Source: Eucalyptus grandis (Eukaryota > Streptophyta > Magnoliopsida > Myrtales > Myrtaceae). Taken from it: a stretch of DNA of 64,000 bases. Position numbers and translations under genes: made by a program. The notes under the pieces were generated by a model. That model did not search any database, had not been told where the DNA came from, and saw only the letters and a list, made by a program, of their open reading frames with translations. Below are positions 11,927 to 24,600 of this stretch, one piece after another; within the stretch, counting starts at the first letter, position 1, and each line of letters starts with the position of its first letter. The DNA is taken from assembly GCF_016545825.1 (NCBI RefSeq), contig NC_052616.1, positions 3,100,001-3,164,000 of the forward strand, read 5' to 3'.

Positions 11927-13109
11927 TCTCGTTGAAAATCTGATGTGCTAATTTTCATTACTTTTTTGACCCACATGACTCGCCGACATGCTCAATCAGC
12001 ATTGATGTCCCAAATGGCGTCGTTTGCATGTTTCGCCAAATATATACCCTAATTTCATCAGTCCTTTTACGATGGAGGTGGGAATGAGATGCATTAGCAT
12101 CGGGCGCATCATTGCAGTGGTTTCCCTGGGGTGATTGTCGCCATGCCTCGACCTGCTTCTATCTTTGTTGTGACTACTGTTGCTTGAGCCATTGCTTTCG
12201 GAGATGGTGGATGGTCACAAAGTTTGGGAGAAAAAATGGGTTGTCCGACTTTAGATCCTCCACAGAAGCTGTGAGAGAGAGAGAATCATTCCACCCCGAT
12301 CTTCTTCATATTGAAGAAGAATGTGAAGAAAGTGCAAATTGCAAGGGTACGAGAGAGAGAGAAAGTGAGCGAGCGACGAGTCAACATAAAAGCCGGCGTG
12401 GGAGGATTGAGCAAGCCGGAAGCATTTCAAGCTTCTTGGCCTAAAAACAAATAGAACAGAGGCGCTTTCCCGTTGACATTAAAGCAAATGGACGGATTGA
12501 AACGATGCAAGATGTTTGGTTCGACCCAGCAGAGCACTTGCGATGGGTGCTGAACGTCGAGACTCCCTCAAGGACGTGAGACTAAATTCGACCCAAGAGA
12601 TGTATGGAAACGCTGTGGATTGTCAAGGTCGAGACGTACCTCATGAGAACAAACCGCGATGAGCCAAAATCCTTTCTCAAGTTTACTCAAGCACCTCCAC
12701 GATTTCACACCAGCTCATTCATGAGCATTAAATTATTGTTATTCTTTCCCTCAAGTCTTGCCAATCTTGCCTCTTGCCTGCCTTATTTTAGGGGTAAAAA
12801 TATCCCATTGACTTCTCCTCTTGGCTGGCCAAGATCTATTTCACGATTATACTTCCTTGAATCTCCAAAATTTTCTCATTATAGATTTCAAATAAAATTT
12901 CTTAAGTTGACACCGAAGAGAAACATGGTAGAACAAGCTGCTCCTCTATTGCTTCGAGATGACAAATGGCGAAGGTCGAAGTGGCTCTGCAGCGGCTCGA
13001 AAATGGGGAGGAAAGCCATCGTTGGTGGTTGATGCCGGTGAATGAGCTTCAGGCAAACTATAAACTCTTTCAAGCCTTTTTCGCTGGAAAACAGAGCAAA
13101 AATGAGATG
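11927..13109. other. Unrecognised region with two short plus-strand ORFs
   Basis: ORFs at 12112-12444 and 12604-13032 are open but match no family I know. The first has charged, repeat-like composition with ERES stretches. The sequence adjoins the copia 3' LTR and may be the older host of that insertion. Confidence 0.35.
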
Positions 13110-13345
13110 AGTCACAAAAGGAGATGAAGAAGGTTTCGGAGTCGTAGGAAAAGAAGGCATAGAGGAAAATTGTATCACTCTATTGATAGTAATCTTTGTA
13201 CAAGAGTGTGTATTTAATTACAAAGAAAGAATCAATAAAAGGAAAATAAGTATTCTCCTATATTCTCCTATCTTTTAATCCTAAAATAAAATGACTCCCT
13301 ATCAATTTACAATTGATACAATCCACTAAATCATATCTTCCAACA
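13110..13345 (-). repeat. Copia 3' LTR
   Basis: About 236 bp, nearly identical to 18453-18694. On the minus strand it begins TGTTGGAAGATATG and ends GTGACT. The terminus lacks the usual CA. Confidence 0.9.
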
Positions 13346-13356
13346 CTCCCCTCAAG
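13346..13356 (-). other. Polypurine tract
   Basis: Minus-strand CTTGAGGGGAG immediately precedes the 3' LTR start TGTTGG, the expected place for plus-strand priming. Confidence 0.8.
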
Positions 13357-13427
13357 CCGGTGGCTTGTATATGTCCAAGACGCCTAGCTTGTTTAGAAGA
13401 TATGTATGTTGTCTTTGATAAATAGGT

Positions 13428-13679
13428 TTAGTGAATATGTCCGTGGGTTGCTTCGAGGTTTTGATCCCTCTTGTCTCGATAACTCCTTCTTGAATCTTTT
13501 CTCAAGTAAAGTGACAATTGACCTCTCGTATGCTTTGTCCTCTCATGTAGTACAAGATTTGCTACAAGTTTGAGTGCTGAATCATTGTCACAAAAGAGTA
13601 AAGTCGGTCCTTTAACTTGTGCCCCGAGATCTAGAAGTAAACCCCTTAACCAAACTATTTCACAAAAAGTCTTGGCCAT
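13428..13679 (-). pseudogene. Copia RNase H domain fragment
   Basis: The reading frame carries EIVWLRGLLLDLG, LLFCDNDSALKLVAN and HERTKH, the C-terminal RNase H pattern of copia Pol. The frame then shifts, after which no canonical sequence follows. Confidence 0.8.
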
Positions 13680-14239
13680 AGATCAATATTTGACTTTAGC
13701 TAAAGATAAGGACACAGTAGACTGCTTCTTTGTCTTCCATGAAAGTAATGATTCCCCAAATTTGATACGAAGCGGTGATAGATCTCCTGCTCATAGGGCA
13801 AGTGACATAATCCGCATCGCAATAGGCCGTCATTTCCATGTTGCATTTCCGAGAAAGAAGTATCCCTAAGCCTCGGACATGTCTTCAAGTATCTCACAAT
13901 CTTCAAGGCTACATTCATGTGAGACTGTTTTTGGACTCAGTGCATGAATTGACTAAGAGTTTGTACCGCATAGCATATATTTGGTCTGGTCATGGGGAGA
14001 TATATAAGTTTCCTTACGAGTCTCGATATCCTGATGAATCTTTTAATAACGGATCATCATCATCGAAGAAGATATGCCAACATCATAGTCGAGAGAAGTC
14101 AGCTTGGCATTTTGCTCGATAGGAATAATCACTGGTTTGCAGCCCGACGCCCCGCTTCGATATAATCTCCATTACGAATTTCCGCTAGCTTAGTGAGATT
14201 CCTTGATCTAAACAAGCTATCTCAATTCCAAGAAAATAC

Positions 14240-14900
14240 TTAGGCGAGGCCTAAATCTTTGATATGAAAGGTGGAATGTAGATACTCTTTAAGTTTCTTC
14301 ACAATAGAATCATCATTTCCCATGATAAGCGTGTCATCAACATAGATCATCATAAATAGATGACATACCTTTTGTCCAAGTGAATAAAGCATAGTCATAT
14401 TTGGATTGTTTGAATCGAGCAGCCATAAGTGTATTAGTAAACTTGACATACCATTGTCGAGAGGCTTGCTTTAGTCTATAAAGAGATTTGCGAAGACAAC
14501 ATACCTTAGACTCCTCCCCTCCATAATCTTGGTGGAAGATCCATGTAGATTTCTTCTGTCCAGATCACCATGCAAGAAAGCATTATGGACATCCATTTAA
14601 TGTAATGGCTAGTCACGAAAAAGCAGCAACCGATAAAAAGAACGAACTGTGACGTCCTTTGCTACGGGCGAAAAGGTTTCATGGTAGTCAAAATCTTCTC
14701 GCTATGTAAAGCCTTTGGCCACCAACTAGGCCTTATACCTTTCTACAGAACCATCTGCTCTGTATTTAATCTTATATACCCACTTACATCCAATTGGTTT
14801 GTGATGGGCAGGCAATGATACAATATCCCAAGTATGATTTTCTATCAAAGCATGTAATTCAGACTCCATGGCCTTTTGCCAACAAGGATCATCTCTTGCC
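14240..14900 (-). pseudogene. Copia reverse transcriptase fragment
   Basis: The catalytic motif IYVDD is at about 14344-14330, followed by the family's KEYLHSTFHIKDLGLA. Upstream sequence to about 14900 continues the RT in broken frames. Confidence 0.85.
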
Positions 14901-15553
14901 TCGTTATAACTAGAAGGTTATTGTTCTTCAGAAATACGGCTTATGCAACATAAATGTTCCGTGATAGCCTATCAAACGAAATATAAGACGAGATAGGGTA
15001 ACGAGTACCCGATGATCTTGAAGAACCACATATATAATCCTTCGTCCAAGTTGGTGGACGAATAACTCGACTAGAATGCCGTGGTGGCTCATGTTGCATT
15101 TAGGGTGATTCTTCGCAAGGCTTGCTTCAAGGATCCCTCATTGTGTTGGCTCTTCTATAGGAAGGTCTTCAATGGAATCACTAGTAGGGTCCTCAATAGG
15201 CACCGGAGGTAATAAACCAGCTGGTCTTGGAGGAGAAGTAATAATAAATGTTCCTCCGTAAGATAAATCCTCTTCCAATAAGAATGGCTTATTAGTTATA
15301 TTCTCATCTTCGATAAGGAAGTGAGATTTTGGAAAGGAAAAATATTTTCATGAAGACAACATCCCGCTTTACAAAAAAATCTCCTGTAGATGGTGTGTAA
15401 ATTCAATATCCCTTTTGTAGGGTTGGATAGCCCATGAATATGCATTGACGGCCAAGATGTGCCATTTATCTCTCGTGCCCTACCGTAGTCACATAACATA
15501 GACACCCAAAAACTTTGAGATGACTCAGATCCGGTTTCCCTCCATATAACAGC

Positions 15554-16636
15554 TCAAAAGGTGTATTTCTTTTTAGAATGCGTTATGGCATGCGATTGAT
15601 CAGATATGCTGTTGTGACCACACAATTTCCCTAAAAGTTCTCGGGAATAGAAGCTTGAAACTCCAAGGACACGTGCTACTTCTAAGAGGTGACAATGCTT
15701 TCTCTCAACAATTTCATTTATTGTGGTGTATAAGTGCAAGAACTCTCATGCAAGATTCCATTTAGAGAAAATAAAGAAGCACATTCACCATTGAAGAACT
15801 CTATTCCATTATCGTTCGAATTCGATGGATCACTTTTCCAAATTGAGTTTTTGATAAGGAAAGGAAAGTCTTTAGATGAGAAAGGACCTGATTTTTGACT
15901 GCATGAGAAATATCCATGTTGCACGAGAGAAATCATCTACTATTGTGAGGAAAAATTGAGACCCATCATGATTCAGTATGGATTAGAGAAAAAATGTCAT
16001 ATGCTCGGGAAGTACTATTTGGTAAAGGAGCACGTGTTTGTTTTGCCATGGGGGCACATAGGACATTGAGGACAGGGAAATGATGCAGTGTGACCCAATC
16101 TTTTATGATTAAGAAAATTCATATTAATGCGTAGTATTACACAATGATTTATTGAGTTCAACATGAGGTAATTTAAAAAAGTGCAGAAATTCCATCCAAT
16201 AATACAGCCCTTGATTAACTCTACCCAAGCCCATCAGTTTGCCAGATGAAAGGGCCTGAAAGAAACATTTATTAGAACGGAATAGGATACGATATGAATT
16301 TTCTTCACAAGCTCGAGAAACTGATATGAGATTGAAGTGGAAATCAGGGACATATCGCACATTTTGAAGTGTAATGAGGGAACTAAGATTCACAGTGCCT
16401 AACATGGTGACTTTAGTGGTGTTTCCATTTGGAAGTTGTACTGATATGGGGAAAGATAGTTTTTTAATATTGGAAAAGAAAACCTTATCACAGATTATGT
16501 GGTTACTAGCACCTGAATCAATAATCCATGCATTCTTCGAAATTGAGTTCATCAAATAGTAAGATGTACTTATGAAGCTTCCACCCTTACCAGAAGCATC
16601 AAATTTCCTCAATGCTTCCTTCGAAATTGAGTTCAT
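15554..16636 (-). pseudogene. Copia protease, gag-pre-integrase and integrase fragments
   Basis: At 16636-16124 the frame has the protease active-site region AWIIDSGASNHI (D-S-G catalytic motif). LMGLGRVNQGLYYW, the gag-pre-integrase signature, follows. At 15936-15718 GIEFFNGECASLF and at 15739-15554 IVERKHCHLLEVAR match copia integrase core segments. Frames are disjoint. Confidence 0.85.
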
Positions 16637-16730
16637 TCGACGGTGCTAATTTTTCCATTGGTTGGCCCGATACTTGAAAAACTGTCGAAAATTTCACTTT
16701 TTCTTTTTCTCTTGGTTTTCCATGCAATTT

Positions 16731-18104
16731 CTAGCAGTTTTCAATTATATGGTGCGAGTGCTTACAATAATCACAATACATTTTACCTTTTCCTTTTGGG
16801 CCACTATTTTTCGCAGCTGAGGAGGGCTTGATTGTGGGTTGAAAAGCTTGGGCCAAAATTGGCCCATATGACTCGTCCGATCCACCAAAGGAACTGCCGC
16901 ATGGGCCATTCGGCCCATGGAAGTTCACTGAACGTGAGCCATCCGATCCAGTGAGATTGATGCTTCGCGGGTCATCGGATCCGCCTGCTCCCAAGAGTAA
17001 ATGCGAGCCGTTCGATTGTTGAATGAAATCAGCACCGTCGCCTGTTTTCTTGAAAGAATCTAGGATTTTCGTCGAAGAACCCTAGATTTGCCTCTTTTCC
17101 TTTGCCCGTGTTCTTCAAGAGAGCGAAAGTGGCTCCTGCCACCAGACCATTCCGTCTCCTCCTTTCCCATGGTCTACCGTTCTTTGTTAACTCTCTTCTT
17201 GAATGGTGAGTTGATAGATACGGCTAAGGCTCGCATGGGCTTCACGGTCAATATTTGGGAATGAAACAATAGGTTAGTTTCGTTGAGTATGAGGAGAAAC
17301 CTCGTCGCCTTCTCCCTTTCCCGCATGTTCTTGTATTGCTGCTTGTAGTCGGGACAGTCAAATTTCTCTTCGACTGCTTCTGTTTCGTTCCATAGAGTCG
17401 AAAGTTTGTTGTAAACAGCTGCGATAGTCATGTTCCCCTGTTTCAAATTTGAGATTTGTTATGTGAGATAATTTTTTTTCACTTGATTGAGTTTTCCATA
17501 CATCTCTTTAATGTTTTCCCACATTTTCTTTGAATCCTCCGTCAGGGGAAGTCCGATCATGACTTTGGGTGTGATGCAATTCCCAATTCATGTTCTGACT
17601 AATTGGTTGCATCTCCTCCAAAGCCATGCCATTCTCTCGTTGGACGGAATCAGAAACATCCCATTAATGAAAACCTCCTTATGCTTCGTTACCAGTGCTA
17701 GTCGGAATTCACGCAACTGGCTCGAATAATTGTCAGCACCGGTTAACTGCTGACTGATAATCTTCAACTCTAGTTTGTTGCCGTTTGTTGTGTAAAGAGG
17801 GTCGGCGAGTTTTGGCCGGCCGGCAGCAAGGAATTGGTATGGAAAGAAATCGGGCATGGGATTTGGGTAAGGATTTTGCGCCCCGACCCGAACCGCTTAA
17901 CCCAACTCCATGACCCGCATTGTGAAATCCTAGGTAGGGATTCGTTCCCATACCTGGTTCGATCGACCACCCGTCGCTTCCCGGACAGATGGTTGGGCTT
18001 GCCCCATTGTTGGTTGGTGGGCCTCCATCGGCTTGCGCGTTACTCGATAGCTGGGTGATGATGCATTTAGGTCCAACCCATGGTACCATGGATAAGGTAT
18101 CCAC
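16731..18104 (-). pseudogene. Copia gag remnants with CCHC zinc knuckle
   Basis: Near 17857-17588 SQQLTGADNYSSQLREFRLA matches the retrotransposon copia-like N-terminal domain. At 17446-17174 the central gag region carries IAAVYNKLSTLWNE and a RFLLILNETNLLF stretch. At about 16775-16734 the knuckle CDYCKHSHHIIENC has CX2CX4HX4C spacing. Frames are broken between them. Confidence 0.8.
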
Positions 18105-18440
18105 GGGTAAGGATAGCCCAAGAAGGGCTGCCGAGCATTAGACTAAGCTGAGAAGTCGTTGCCACCGCACGTGTTGGGCTTGAGCCCGAATCCGGCTCTA
18201 CCGCTATTTGAATACGTGGATCACAAACAGATGAGTCTTGATTGCTCAAAGTTTGCAGCAATGCTTCTCCCACGATTGGTCGCCAAAGTTGAGGCAAGGT
18301 CTTGTGGCTTGGTCATGGTAAATGGAATCAAAGCCTTGAGGCAATCAAGGCTTTGATTCCTATGGCAACTCTTTTTATGGAGATTAGAGTTCCTTGTGAG
18401 GTAATTGGAGAGGAAACAGAAAATTAGGTCGAACCGTAGA

Positions 18441-18452
18441 GGCTCGATACCA
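18441..18452 (-). other. Copia primer binding site
   Basis: Minus-strand TGGTATCGAGCC sits directly inside the 5' LTR. It matches the initiator-methionyl-tRNA type site TGGTATCAGAGC except for a missing A. Confidence 0.8.
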
Positions 18453-18694
18453 AGTCACAAAAGGAGATAAAGAAGAAGAAGGTTTTGGAGTCGTAGGAAA
18501 AAAAGGTGTAGAGGAAAATTGTATCACTCTATTAATAGTAATCTTTGTACAAGAGTGTGTATTTAATTACAAAGAAAGAATCAGTAAACGGAAAAAAAGT
18601 ATTATCCTATCTTCTCCTATCTTTTAATCCTAAAATAAAATGATTCCCTATCAATTTATAATTGATACAATCCACTAAATCATATCTTCCAACA
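18453..18694 (-). repeat. Copia 5' LTR
   Basis: About 242 bp, paired with 13110-13345. Both copies keep the same start (TGTTGG) and end (GTGACT) with scattered substitutions and small indels. Confidence 0.9.
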
Positions 18695-20092
18695 AATTGA
18701 TCACAGCTTTGCCGGCGACTAGCGATGGTACTTAACAATAGGCAACATCGGTCTATGGCCGGCCTGAGATATTGGTGACCGGTGTTGATAAAAAGTGACT
18801 GCCCATGTCTCTACTCATGCTCACCTAGGTGATGCCTTTGGGAGAATGGCCGAGGCAGCATAGTGATTGATGGTGGCCGTGCGCGAGAATGATAGTGATG
18901 ATGAGCAATGGTGAGCGAGTGACGGTGACAAGGAGAGTTGTGCAATGGTCAATCGGTGTTGAAGACAATTGAGCCCCGTAACATTCCTTGGGTGCAATAT
19001 CGTTTTGCTTGGTTGGATTGAGTGACTTCGTTTATGCCCTACCTAGCAACGTCGATTGAGGGAGACATCCATGTGGACTAGATTAAAAAAAAAAAAATGC
19101 TAACTCATTTTAATATATTAATTATAGTGCCATGTCATACTTTTGGTCGAAAATTATTGCCGAAAACACCTAAGTAATCATCATTTCTCTGATTTGACAC
19201 TTAAGTGAGCTAGCGAAATCTTTTTTGGCACTAAAGTGAATGTCGTACACAATTTTGGCACTACTAATGTCATTTTGGTTAAGAGATGGTATACTGAGCC
19301 GAGGAGAAAATAATGCATATTCCTTGGCTAAGCAATATGAGTGAAAATTTTATAAATTGTAATGTTTAGATCGGTAATCCAATCAACCAAATTTCTTGTA
19401 AGCAGAGACTTCAAATTCAACGTGTAGACAATGCTACAAGGTATTGACATACTCAAAGATACTCAATTAGTCAAACCGTCCAAAAGCTAAGTAAAAGGGA
19501 GAGCTTTAGATCGAGACTCGACAATTGCAATCGCATTTGCAAGCACAAGCACCTAATAACGGTTGGTATTGTAATATGTGGGTGACAAAACTGTGAAAAA
19601 ATGGGAGCCTTGCTAAGCCAATTCAACCATGTATCACAATGCCCGATAAGGGCTTGTGCCTTTCATTCATCAAATCGGACAAGTTTCCATAATTAGGGCT
19701 TAAAATTAAGATTTTATGAAATTTGAGCTAGAAATTGGATTTTTGAGTAGTTGAGCCATGAGATTTCATGGAAATGGTGGATTATGGTTTTGTAGAGCTG
19801 TGGATCTTGACGAGAGTCATTTTAGAACAACGGTTTTGAGGAAGTGAAATTCTAGGACTTCCTGTCTGGGTTTCACATTGCTTATAGATTCGAATAGTTG
19901 CTTCAATTGAGCGATTTGTTAGCGCATAAGATTTGATTTATTAGTGTTTAGACATAATTTAGCCAATTCATAAATGAGGTAGATTTTTACTTGGTTTTGA
20001 TGTTGATTACCATTTAATAGATAGGATTATGAGATTGTTAGCTCGTTTAGCTACTCGTTCCTAGTTTGGACTTTCTCAAGTGAGTGATACTA
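18695..20092. other. Intergenic with one old TIR-element end
   Basis: The sequence at 19180-19275 (gacacttaagtgagc, tttggcac) resembles the ends of the elements at 10851-11926 and 22030-22524. The other end could not be located. The rest is unrecognised. Confidence 0.35.
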
Positions 20093-20962
20093 TGGGCCCG
20101 CATGGTAAAAAGTGTTTCTGCTCTCGGAACAAAATTTGTTCTTTTGTTCCGGGAACAAAAAGGAACAAACGCGTTTATTTGCGTTTTTGTTCCAAAATTA
20201 TTTTTTGTTCTAAACACCTTCTGGAACGGAAACAAGAAACAAAAAGAAGTTGTTTCTTGTTTCGGAACAAAATTTAGAACACTTTTTCTCTCTCTTCCAT
20301 TTTTTTCTTTTTTTCTTCTACTTTTCTTCTTCTTTTTTTCTTTCTTTTTTTCTTTGGCCGGTTTGTCGGCCTCGGCCATGGCTGGCGACCGGCCGTCGAG
20401 GGTCGGCGACCTCGCCGAGGCGTCGCCGCCCTTGCCAAGCTCGGCCTCGCCGGAACTGGCGAGCTCAAGGCTCACCCAGCCAAGGCGAGGCCGACTTGCA
20501 TTGGCCGGGCGAGCCCCGGGATCTCGCCTAGCCAAGGCGAGGTCGAGCTCACCCAGTGGCCGGCGAGGCTTGGCCTGCCGGGCCACCGCTGTCGGCCTCA
20601 CACTCGGCGGTGGCTCCGGCGAGCCCGCCGTGGCTGGGCGAGGCCGGTAGCCCTGTTGGTCGGGCCGCCGGCCATGGCCGAGGCCGCGACCGGCCAAAAG
20701 AAGAAAAAGAAAAAAAAAGGAAAAATAAATAAGAAAAATAAGAAAGAAAATAGAAAAAATAAAATAAAAATATTAAAAATTAAAAGAAATAAAAAAAATT
20801 ATACAAATTTACCAAACATGTTTTTATTCTTTTTATATTTCTGAAAGATTTACCAAACACGTTTTTTTGTTCAAAAAATTGTTCCCCAAGCATAAATACT
20901 TTTTTTCTATTTCTGTTCCTAAAAACAATTTTTAAACAGAAATGTTACCAAACGCACCCTAT
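20093..20962. mobile_element. Non-autonomous TIR element with GC-rich core
   Basis: The ends are imperfect inverted repeats: GGGCCCGCATGGTAAAAAG on the left, and GGGTGCGTTTGGTAACATTT reading inward from the right. Subterminal ggaacaaaa/ttttgttcc repeats follow inside each end, and a GC-rich centre (20360-20700) is open in several frames. Those ORFs are compositional. A possible short duplication (tat) flanks it, too short to assign a superfamily. Confidence 0.55.
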
Positions 20963-21556
20963 CTCTTTTCTATGAATTTCTAAACTCATGTATGAAAATG
21001 ATAAATATTTAAGTATCATATGAGTTATTAAAGCATTGATATTACATAAAAAAAAAAAAACCATCGCTTATATTGTTCGTGATGATTAGCCAATGAAAAA
21101 TAATTTATTATTGTCAACGATTTATATCTATATATTTTCATGAGTGATGAAAATATTTTTCATTCTTTCACTTTGTTTATGATATAAGTGGTCATTTTTA
21201 GGGAAATTTTTCGTTAATCCTTCATTTTCCCAAAACATATGGAGCCCTAGGTTGAGTAGGTTTCGTAATTTGGATTCAACTCTTATCTACATAAAGGAAG
21301 AGTCTTCTTTTTTGAAAGCATTTAAGAGGAGCTTTTGGTCATGAAAGACATCTACAGTGCTTGAAGTTGCGAAAATCTTGTGTTAATATTTCATGTAATT
21401 TCTTTGTGGGATTGAAAGATTTCTTAGTGAAACTTTGTGGGGGCTAAACACTATGAAAGTAATTTGCTGTAATTGGGAGCCAAAAATGTTGAAAGTGTTT
21501 GAGTGACTTGAGTATAGTTGAAATTTCTATTGTATTGCTTAATTTATATTTCCACA
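20963..21556 (+). repeat. Possible copia LTR remnant
   Basis: The last 300 bp or so before 21557 end in ttccacaaca followed by a tRNA-Met-like primer site, ttggtgtcaaag. No partner LTR was seen. Confidence 0.35.
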
Positions 21557-21870
21557 ACAATTGGTGTCAAAGTCAAACTTGGCAGAATTGAAGTGAATTC
21601 AAAGTGACAAAAGAAGGAAAAAATAAAAATCAACAGATTTGAAAGGAATGATTTTATCTTTTAGAAAATGCAAATTACTAGAGGATCTACATGTACCTTG
21701 TCTAGGAGGAACCTAGAGTTAATGAAACAAGTTGGTTGGGAATTGTTGGATATATAAGTGTTGGATGTTATTCGGTAAATGTTAGCTTGTAATGTCATGT
21801 TTTAACATTGTACAAGAAAAGATTACTACGCGTTTGATGATGGTAATGTCATAAATATATAAGTTCACAG
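21557..21870 (+). pseudogene. Copia gag fragment
   Basis: After the primer-site-like motif at 21557, the broken plus-strand frame carries ERNDFIF-KMQI, then VGWELLDI-VLDVIR-MLACNV. This pattern resembles the gag of copia elements. Several stops interrupt it. Confidence 0.5.
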
Positions 21871-22029
21871 CATCGTCAAAGAACAAGGTCCACGCTCCTT
21901 TCTAGGGATAGGATCCGATCATTTAGGAAACTTCATCATAAACCTTTGTGCAATTTTCAGCCAACATATCAGCAATAATCGGCCCTTAATTGATTTTTGT
22001 AGCGTCGTCTCCGCAAGACAAGAATAGTA

Positions 22030-22524
22030 GAAGTGCCATAACTTTTTCTCTCACTTAAGTGTCACAAATTCAAAAAAAAAATCAATCACTTAAGTGCCAT
22101 TGGTGATGAGCCACGCTGAAAATCCTATGAGGATGCCGCTGTTCTACGTGGCATCACCAACGCTAACATAGAACATTTTAAGTTTTTCAATTATTATTTT
22201 CTTTATTTTTTTGTTGTTGTTTTTTTTTCCTTTTCTTCTGCTTTTGTTTTTAGTACCAACAAGGATCATTGGTAACCCTTGCCGGCTATGAAGGCCTTGC
22301 CCTTTGGCTGGTGTGGTTGCAAAACTCGTTGACATTGAAAAATAAAAATTAAAAACCAGGTTGGAATTGAAAATATTTTTTTAAAATCCATATAGGATGA
22401 TTTGTCATAAATGACATCAAATGATTAATTTTATTTTGACGTGACACTTAAGTGAGCCAAAAAAATTATGGACTTAAAAAATTATGGTACTCAAGTGAAT
22501 GTTGTATGAAAGTTATAGCACTTT
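22030..22524. mobile_element. Non-autonomous TIR element
   Basis: The left end gaagtgccataacttttt is mirrored on the right by aaagttatagcactttt. Both ends carry internal acttaagtg motifs shared with the element at 10851-11926. No coding sequence. Confidence 0.5.
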
Positions 22525-22639
22525 TGACGCTCTTATCCCCATCCGTCTACACATCAAAAAACTCTAAAATTAAAATCTTTCACTTGGCCAACTTCCCTAC
22601 CAAGGCAGGTCAATCAAGCATGTATTTGATGGGATCACT

Positions 22640-23440
22640 CTTAGAGACTAGGAACATTTGAGAATTCAGACGCACTAGTGCAGCCTATGTAGTGCCCAGA
22701 CCAATGTAGCACAAGTCTTTTTTAGCTTTGAAATAATTTATTTCCGAGGCATTGAAATTTTACTCATATAGTAAATGGCTTGTTCCTTTCCATTGTCAAG
22801 CCTTTTCTAAGCTAGCATCGCACCCAAGGATTCACTGTGAATCGTGAGCTAAAAAGTTGAGGGTTGCCCTAGTATCGATGGAACAACCGGAGAACTAATC
22901 ATATAACATTTCAATTTGTCGAACGCCTTTCAATAGTCGTAAACCCATTCAATTTGAGCATTTCTTTTTAGGAGTTTGAAGAACGGCTTGGTGGTCTCCG
23001 ATAACTAGGAGATAAAACAGGCTATGTAATTCAACGTTCCTAATAAACTTTAGACTTCTTTCATTATTGACGGAAGTTACAGCTCACATGTGGCCTTCAC
23101 CTTGATGGATCCACTTCAATGCCTTTATTACTCACCACAAATCCCAGTAATTTTACCCCTGGTCGCCCTAGATACATTCCGCTAGGTTGAGGAGGAGTTT
23201 GTGTTTGCGTAATCAAATAACTTCTTCAGGGTATCGACATGGTGTTCTCTTGGTCGAGTCTTAGCGATCATGTCATCGACATAGACCTCGATTTTTTTGC
23301 ACATCATATCATGAAATAGTGTCACCATGGCCCATTGGTATATTGCCTCAACGTCTTTCAAGCCAAGTGGCATGACTCTACAGTGGAAGGTCCCCCACTT
23401 TGACAAGATGCATGTTTGATCATTTGTGCTGAGGCACAAG
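22640..23440 (-). pseudogene. Ty3/gypsy reverse transcriptase and RNase H relic
   Basis: The frame 23439-23182 carries WGTFHCRVMPLGLKDVEAIY, FHDMMCKKIEVYVDDMIAKT (YVDD catalytic motif) and the following REHHVDTLKKLFD. Continuing toward 22640 in broken frames are LLGFVVSNKGIEVDPS, LGTLNYIACFISQLSETTKP and FKLLKRNAQIEW, all typical of the gypsy RT-RNase H linker. No LTR is paired with it. Confidence 0.8.
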
Positions 23441-24078
23441 TGATGTTGTTGTTAAGATTGTTCAATTGAGACCCGTGATCGAAAAAAAGACCGATAAGAT
23501 GATCAAGCATGTTCGAATTGATTGCAACATGAAATTTTTACTCATAGTTGTTAAATTTATTATGATAAAGGAAGGCATGATGAGACATTGCACTATTGCA
23601 AACTTCCTAGAGGTGAAACCACTAGGGGGAAGGCTAATGGACTACTAAATAAGAATGAAGGCTCCTCTCAAAAGGTCATTGCTCATGTTGTACGTGCTCT
23701 CCTAGGCCCTACTAATCGCAACTCAACATTGAATCCGAAATGTACTTAATCTTACCTTTGAAGATGCCACTAACCGGTTATGGGTAATTTAGACACCCAA
23801 GTAAAATATGGTGGGCATACATTAACTTATGTGAACCGATGATTCAATGGATTCGGGAACTTAATTATGCTAAATTAATCTAACGCCCTTTTGGTATCTT
23901 TTCTTTATTCCAAAAATGTTTTGCGTGTAATTTTTATTCATTTTTATCCTATGCCACTAACATTTGAGGGGTGATCGTATAGGGTGCAACAATCAAGAAA
24001 TTAACATCCAATAATCAAATCCATGAATAGATTGTGTAAAAATTCAAGGGCTCTGTTGAAATCGAAAACCCTAATATT

Positions 24079-24111
<33 letters not shown>

Positions 24112-24600
24112 CTTTATCGACGCGTCAACTAAAAATCAAGTGTCAACAACTTATCTTAAAACTACAAGCCTACTAGAGGGGCTCCTACTCTGATATCATA
24201 TTGTGATATTCCTATATTAACTCACTTAAGGTATTGCCCATTTTGACCCGTCACCATTCCGAGCCTCATGATTTTGTCCTTTGGCTTATAGGTAGAACTT
24301 TCTCAAGAGTTCGGCCATCCTGGTAGTGTTCTAACTTGAACATGCTTAACTTTGGAATCCAAAGCAAAACTTACCGTAATATCAAAAGCCACCTCCATGA
24401 GTTAATTTTATTTTTCACACACGCACACACACGCACACATTATATATTCCAAAATCACTCTTTCTCCTATCTAGTGCACAGTTTGGTTCATTTTTAGCCC
24501 CTTCGTCACCAAGAGCAAGAGCATGCTAGGAGTCGCTCCTTATTAAGGTCCTCATGCCCCGACAAAAATTTACTGTTATATCATCCATATAAAAATGCGA
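23441..24600. other. Intergenic; long poly-T tract
   Basis: A T run of about 34 bases occupies 24078-24111. A short AC-rich repeat lies near 24417-24440. One plus-strand ORF at 23466-23648 is not recognised. Confidence 0.45.

Larger units (their letters stand above)
13110..18694 (-). mobile_element. Ty1/copia LTR retrotransposon, degenerate but structurally complete
   Basis: The element lies on the minus strand and is about 5.6 kb. Paired LTRs sit at 13110-13345 and 18453-18694, the primer binding site is inside the right LTR, and a polypurine tract lies beside the left one. Read 5' to 3' (18.7 to 13.1 kb), domains follow copia order: gag with the copia-like N-terminal domain, CCHC knuckle, aspartic protease, gag-pre-integrase, integrase, RT (YVDD) and RNase H. 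Stops and frameshifts break the frame throughout, so it cannot encode its own proteins. The 5-bp flanks (agatg, aattg) match at only three positions, so a target duplication is not clear. Confidence 0.93.

Noticed and set aside
20047..20697. 216-aa minus-strand ORF and its plus-strand partner
   Set aside because: They span the GC-rich core and the terminal repeats of the element at 20093-20962. Ala/Arg/Pro-rich sequence without a family.
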